10,012 nucleotides of DNA, taken from the NCBI GenBank assembly GCA_027039165.1, contig JALWEZ010000149.1, forward strand, positions 1 to 10,012. Reading direction: 5' to 3'. Source of the stretch: Candidatus Moraniibacteriota bacterium (GTDB lineage Bacteria; Patescibacteriota; Minisyncoccia; Moranbacterales; GCA-2747515). Under the pieces are notes generated by a model. It worked only from the letters and a program-made list of their open reading frames with translations, ran no database searches and had not been told where the DNA came from. The position numbers were made by a program, and so were the translations under genes. The stretch's first letter is position 1. Each line of letters begins with the position of its first letter. Of the stretch, positions 6,917 through 10,012 are shown one piece after another.

Positions 6917-7309
6917 ATGTCACCAAAACTTCATCATTTTGCATTTAATATAAAGCCAAATACTTTGGAATTAGTTTTGGAAATGTTTAAAATTTTTGAT
7001 TGTACACTTTCTTTTAGAGATGGGAGTAGTAGATGGTGCATGATAGAGCAAAAGCCACTAGCCATAGATATCCAAATAGTAGAAAAAAATGATAAACAAA
7101 TTCCCACAGAAATAAAAACAAGTACTCACATAGCATTTCTTTCTGAGTGTCCAGCTGAGGATATTCAAAAAATAGAAAACTGGGCAAAAGAAAACAGTTT
7201 AACTTTTCAAAAAGGTGGTTGGTCGGAAAAAGAATTATGGTTTGATTTACCTGATATTTTTTTGAATTTTGTGATTGAAGTAATGCACACTTCTGTTGTT
7301 AAAGGATAG
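6917..7309 (+). CDS. Small VOC/glyoxalase-fold-like protein
   Basis: 130-residue protein that looks like a two-module vicinal-oxygen-chelate (glyoxalase/bleomycin-resistance) fold. Seen: an opening strand LHHFAFNIKP with His6/His7, a second-half strand STHIAFLSE with His71, helix AEDIQKIENWAKEN, and closing strands KELWFDLPDIFLNFVIEVM with Glu121. The spacing of His, His and Glu resembles the VOC metal-ligand layout, but the assignment rests on pattern, not on a search. The frame is open from a GTG at 6896, which would overlap the transglutaminase gene by 10 nt; the ATG at 6917 puts the first beta strand at the N-terminus as usual, so I prefer it. No SD is present. Its position suggests that it works with, or is translationally coupled to, the enzyme before it. 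Reaction unknown. Confidence 0.65.
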   Translation: MSPKLHHFAFNIKPNTLELVLEMFKIFDCTLSFRDGSSRWCMIEQKPLAIDIQIVEKNDKQIPTEIKTSTHIAFLSECPAEDIQKIENWAKENSLTFQKGGWSEKELWFDLPDIFLNFVIEVMHTSVVKG

Positions 7310-7334
7310 ATAATTGCATTTAGTGTACAAAAAT

Positions 7335-7363
7335 TTGACAAAATAATTATACTGTGTTATACT
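7335..7363 (+). promoter_or_regulatory. Strong sigma-70 promoter of the small membrane protein gene
   Basis: Perfect -35 TTGACA (7335-7340), 17-bp spacer, -10 TATACT (7358-7363) with TG at 7355-7356 (extended -10). This is the best promoter in the window. TTATACT occurs twice 10 bp apart (7347-7353, 7357-7363), and AATTATA/TATAATT (7345-7351, 7363-7369) form a dyad across the -10, so a regulator site is possible. The predicted start is near 7370. Confidence 0.8.
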
Positions 7364-7367
7364 ATAA

Positions 7368-7458
7368 TTAGGTTAATAAAAAACCTAAGAACTAATAAGG
7401 TATTTGAATTATTTTTAAATCCTTAAAATTCAAACTAGTTCTTTAAAAAGGACAATAA
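7368..7458 (+). promoter_or_regulatory. Structured 5' leader with nested inverted repeats and the window's only clear SD
   Basis: About 90 nt from the predicted transcription start to the GTG. Seen: a first hairpin TTAGGTT/AACCTAA (7368-7374 with 7382-7388, 7-nt loop); an outer helix AAGAACTA/TAGTTCTT (7387-7394 with 7436-7443); inside it a second helix TTTGAATT/AATTCAAA (7403-7410 with 7427-7434) closing a 16-nt loop. The loop carries TCCTTA (7420-7425), which can pair either with TAAGG (7396-7400) or with the SD AAGGA (7448-7452). The SD stands 6 nt before the GTG. This suggests a cis-acting RNA controlling translation. No known riboswitch class is recognised, and no ligand can be proposed. 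Confidence 0.5.
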
Positions 7459-7710
7459 GTGAAAAGTTTATTCACAGTTATAGTTATAGTTATTGCATGG
7501 TTTATTATAGGAATCGTTCTTGAAGATTTTCAAGATCCCCAGCAGGACCCTCAAAGAGAGGAAAGGTTGATGAATTATAGGCTAAAAAATTATGAAGAAC
7601 AAAAGTTCTTCAAAGAGATATTAAAAAGAGGGTTTTCTAAAAAAGAAGCTCTCGAGATAGCGAGAAGCTATCGACAAGAGCTAGACAAAAACACAACTGA
7701 GATTTATTAA
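7459..7710 (+). CDS. Small single-pass membrane protein of unknown function
   Basis: 83 residues, family not recognised. Seen: a GTG start with SD AAGGA 6 nt upstream; an N-terminal hydrophobic helix (about residues 4-21, rich in Val/Ile); then an acidic, Gln/Pro-rich segment with a DPQ repeat (EDFQDPQQDPQREER, about 22-36); then a charged helical region ending in RGFSKKEALEIARSYRQEL, which has the look of a short UBA/TS-N-like helix-turn-helix (inference only). No lipobox and no signal-peptidase site is obvious, so it is probably anchored with the charged part in the cytoplasm. It has its own strong promoter, a structured leader and a terminator overlapping its stop codon, so it is a single-gene transcription unit under tight control. 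The SD, intact frame and terminator argue that it is a real gene. Confidence 0.75.
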   Translation: MKSLFTVIVIVIAWFIIGIVLEDFQDPQQDPQREERLMNYRLKNYEEQKFFKEILKRGFSKKEALEIARSYRQELDKNTTEIY

Positions 7711-7727
7711 ATCTCAGTTTTTTATTT
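7695..7727. terminator. Strong, bidirectional intrinsic terminator
   Basis: An 11-bp perfect stem AACTGAGATTT/AAATCTCAGTT (7695-7705 with 7709-7719) with a 3-nt loop, followed on the plus strand by TTTATTT after the last stem Ts. Its 5' arm lies in the last codons of the small membrane protein gene and its loop and 3' arm cover the stop codon. On the minus strand it follows infB by a few bases and is trailed by GTGTTTTTG, so it probably ends both converging genes. Confidence 0.88.
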
Positions 7728-9495
7728 ATGATAATGATTTTTCTTTGATTACCTGAGTGTAAATTTCAAAAACATCACCTAATTTGATTTTTGTATTTCC
7801 TCTGAAAGTTATACCGCATTCTTTGCCTTTTCTGACTTCATCAATGTTTACTTTGTTGTGTTGTAAATTTTCTAATTCACCAGTCCCTATTAATTTATCA
7901 TTTCTGTAAACGTCAATTTTTGCGTCTTTTGAAATAATTTTACCATCAATTACTTTTCCTCCCACTATCATTTTATCTCTTTCTGTAAAAAATACTCCCA
8001 AAATTTCAAGTTTTCCAAAATATGTTCTTTCAATTTCTTCTGGTAATAATTCTATTAAATTATTTTTTATATCATCAACTATTTCATATATTACACCAAA
8101 ATTTTTAATTTCAATCTCATCATTTGCAAGTCTTCTAGCTACTGCATTTGTTGAAACATTAAATCCATATATAATAGAATCCGTATTTATTGCAAGTTTT
8201 ACATCGGATTCTGTAATGTTTCCAACGCCAGAGTTTACAAAATTTATAGCTACTTTTTGCTGAGGAATTTGAGAAAGTAGTTCCTCCAGTGCTTCAATAG
8301 AACCTTGTACATCAGATTTGATAATTATATTTAATTTTGGTATATTGTCATTACTTGAAATACTTTTTACATTCTTTTTGTTTCCTGCCATCTTTTCGGC
8401 AATCTCTTTAGATTTCAATCTTGCACTTCTTTTTGCATTTGCTACTTGTATTATAGTATTTGTTTCTGCTGGAGCATTTAAACCAAAAATAGTAACAGGC
8501 ATAGAAGGAGGTGCTTTTTTTACACTATTACCATTGTAATCTTCTAATCTTCGTATTCTACCATAAACATTTCCAACAGTTATATCTTGACCAACTTGTA
8601 AAGAGCCAGTTTTTACAAGAGCAGTTGTAACAGGTCCTTTCTGAGGATCTTTGTGTGATTCTAGTACTATAGCTAATCCATCACGATTTGCATCAGCTTC
8701 AAATTCTTCCACTTCAGCAAGTAATAAAACACTTTCTAGTAATTTTCCAATTCCTATATTATTTTTTGCACTTACTTCATTACAAATTATATCTCCACCC
8801 CATTCTTCAATGATTAAATTGAAATCCGCAAGTTCTTTTTTTACTCTATCAACATTTGCATCTGGTTTGTCTATTTTGTTTATAGCTACTACTGTTGGTA
8901 TTGATTTTTCTAGTAAGTATTTTATAACTTCTTTTGTTTGAGGACGAACTCCATCATCAGCAGCTACTACAAGTATAGCAATATCAGCAATAGAAACACC
9001 TCTCTCTCGCATAGCAGCAAAAGCTTCGTGACCTGGAGTATCCACTAAGGTAATTAACTTTCCTTTTTTCTTTGCTTGATAAGCTGTGATGTGTTGAGTT
9101 ATCCCTCCCGTTTCTCCTTTTGCAACCTGAGTTTTCCTAATTGCATCTAATAGGGTGGTTTTTCCATGATCAACGTGTCCAAGTACAGTTACTATTGGAG
9201 GTCTTTCTACTAACTTTTTATCACTAGTTTTTTCTTTTTCGCAGATTTCAAATAACTTTTCTAGAGTAATAATTTCATTATCAGCTATCTCTAAATCTTC
9301 CAATATAGTGTAACCTAGCTCTTCTCCTATTATACTTGCAGTTTCAAAATCAATTTCTTCATTTATGGTAGCCATTATTCCATTTTTCATAAGCTCACCC
9401 ATAACTGTAGTTACGGGTAAGTCTAGTATTTCAGAAAATCTTTTAACGCTAACTACTTCTGGAATTGTTACTTTTTTTTCTTTTGAATTTGTCAT
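7726..9495 (-). CDS. infB: Translation initiation factor IF-2, short form
   Basis: GTPase that brings initiator fMet-tRNA to the 30S subunit and promotes subunit joining. Seen: an N-terminal IF2_N-type domain (about residues 9-60, PEVVSVKRFSEILDLPV); G1 GHVDHGKT at 106-113; G2 GGITQHI at 130-136; G3 DTPGH at 152-156; G4 NKID at 206-209; G5 SAK at 242-244; followed by domain II (KTGSLQVGQDITVGNVYGR), domain III (IIIKSDVQGSIEALEELL) and the C-terminal tRNA-binding domain ending at the ATP/GTP-independent beta barrel (GITFRGNTKIKLGDVFEIY). At 589 residues it is much shorter than the 890 of E. coli because the long variable N-terminal region is missing. ATG start, no SD. It lies 29 nt after the DUF4446 gene with no promoter seen between, so the two are probably cotranscribed. 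Confidence 0.97.
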   Translation of the reverse strand: MTNSKEKKVTIPEVVSVKRFSEILDLPVTTVMGELMKNGIMATINEEIDFETASIIGEELGYTILEDLEIADNEIITLEKLFEICEKEKTSDKKLVERPPIVTVLGHVDHGKTTLLDAIRKTQVAKGETGGITQHITAYQAKKKGKLITLVDTPGHEAFAAMRERGVSIADIAILVVAADDGVRPQTKEVIKYLLEKSIPTVVAINKIDKPDANVDRVKKELADFNLIIEEWGGDIICNEVSAKNNIGIGKLLESVLLLAEVEEFEADANRDGLAIVLESHKDPQKGPVTTALVKTGSLQVGQDITVGNVYGRIRRLEDYNGNSVKKAPPSMPVTIFGLNAPAETNTIIQVANAKRSARLKSKEIAEKMAGNKKNVKSISSNDNIPKLNIIIKSDVQGSIEALEELLSQIPQQKVAINFVNSGVGNITESDVKLAINTDSIIYGFNVSTNAVARRLANDEIEIKNFGVIYEIVDDIKNNLIELLPEEIERTYFGKLEILGVFFTERDKMIVGGKVIDGKIISKDAKIDVYRNDKLIGTGELENLQHNKVNIDEVRKGKECGITFRGNTKIKLGDVFEIYTQVIKEKSLS

Positions 9496-9524
9496 GATGT
9501 TAAATTTATTTATTATTAATTAAT

Positions 9525-10012
9525 TTATTGTGATATTATTATTTTTTTGGACATAGCATTTTTCAAAACCCTAGATTCTTCTTCGGTTAATTTATGTTTA
9601 GGTGAACTTCCTTTTTTAATTTCTTTACTATAAACTCTAGTTCCTTCTCTTGTGTGAAGTGATGATATTATTATACCATTATTCTTACCATCCAAAAGTG
9701 CTATAGAAAAACTTTGATTTCCGCTACGATCTTTGAATGGATTAAATCTAATCATATCTACTTTGTGAAGTCCTCTATTTGCTAATGCATGAATTTTGTT
9801 TGATATGGAGAATAATTCTTGAATTTCTGAATCTAGAGATTCTACATCAGCAACTAAATTAACTATAGTGTCTTCTAGACTTTTACCTTCTTTACCTAGA
9901 GTTAGAGTGTCTAAAGTTTTTTGTAAAGTTTTATTTTTTTTCCACAACAAAGATAAAAGCACTAAAGATATAGTAGATAAAAAAAAGGATAGAATTACTA
10001 TCGTTAAAAAAT
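9525..10012 (-). CDS. DUF4446-family membrane protein, 5' end cut by window edge
   Basis: Unknown-function bacterial family: one N-terminal membrane helix, a coiled coil and a small C-terminal domain. Seen: the frame is open to the window end, and a hydrophobic stretch (TIVILSFFLSTISLVLLSLLW) spans 10003-9944, upstream of the first in-window start-like codon (GTG at 9962). The true start therefore lies beyond 10012 and the GTG is internal. A helical coiled coil with GKEGKSLEDTIVNLVADVESL follows, then HKVDMIRFNPFKDRSGNQSFSIALLDGKNNGIIISSLHTREGTRVYSKEI, which is the DUF4446 signature (quoted here in parts: RFNPF, SFSIALLD, SSLHTRE, RVYSKEI), and an end with LTEEESRVLKNA. It is followed closely by infB and probably shares its mRNA. 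Confidence 0.88.
   Translation of the reverse strand, partial: FLTIVILSFFLSTISLVLLSLLWKKNKTLQKTLDTLTLGKEGKSLEDTIVNLVADVESLDSEIQELFSISNKIHALANRGLHKVDMIRFNPFKDRSGNQSFSIALLDGKNNGIIISSLHTREGTRVYSKEIKKGSSPKHKLTEEESRVLKNAMSKKIIISQ

Noticed and set aside
8318..8941. Plus-strand ORFs of 73 and 96 residues opposite infB
   Set aside because: They overlap conserved infB domains on the opposite strand and show only shadow composition (Phe/Leu/Ser runs).
1..10012. CRISPR arrays, insertion sequences, tRNA or rRNA genes
   Set aside because: No regularly spaced repeats, transposase ORF, terminal inverted repeats, cloverleaf or rRNA-like sequence were found by eye on either strand.

Overview
The window is a low-GC (about 30% by eye), densely packed bacterial chromosome segment with short intergenic gaps. 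All of its main genes read through under the standard code: no long ORF has an in-frame TGA, and TGA ends two genes. The short IF-2 without a long N-terminal extension, the DUF4446 and DUF3048 proteins, the A/T-rich promoters and the near absence of Shine-Dalgarno (SD) sequences together fit a Patescibacteria/CPR-type genome. This assignment is inferred from gene style, not from a marker tree.

The left block (about 1-3630) is on the minus strand. Read in the direction of transcription it holds an RluA/RluD-family 23S rRNA pseudouridine synthase, a UDP-N-acetylhexosamine-type nucleotide-sugar dehydrogenase, and a membrane-anchored family 2 glycosyltransferase of the polyprenyl-phosphate type. 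The last two suggest synthesis of an activated uronic-acid sugar and sugar transfer to a lipid carrier for surface glycans. Each gene has its own candidate promoter, and a clear hairpin terminator separates the last two.

The middle block (about 3631-7725) is on the plus strand: a DUF3048 lipoprotein, the DNA polymerase III delta subunit (holA), a transglutaminase-like cysteine enzyme directly followed by a small VOC/glyoxalase-fold protein, and an 83-residue single-pass membrane protein of unknown function. This last gene stands apart. It has a near-perfect sigma-70 promoter with an extended -10, a leader of about 90 nt with nested inverted repeats, the only clear SD in the window, and an 11-bp terminator overlapping its stop codon.

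The right block (about 7726-10012) is minus strand again: a DUF4446 membrane protein, cut at its 5' end by the window edge, followed 29 nt later by infB. The infB gene converges on the small membrane protein and shares its terminator.

Most of the window is ordinary housekeeping and envelope biology. The parts most worth a second look are the structured leader at 7368-7458 with its unrecognised membrane protein, the transglutaminase/VOC gene pair, and the near absence of SD sequences. No mobile element, CRISPR array, tRNA or rRNA was seen.
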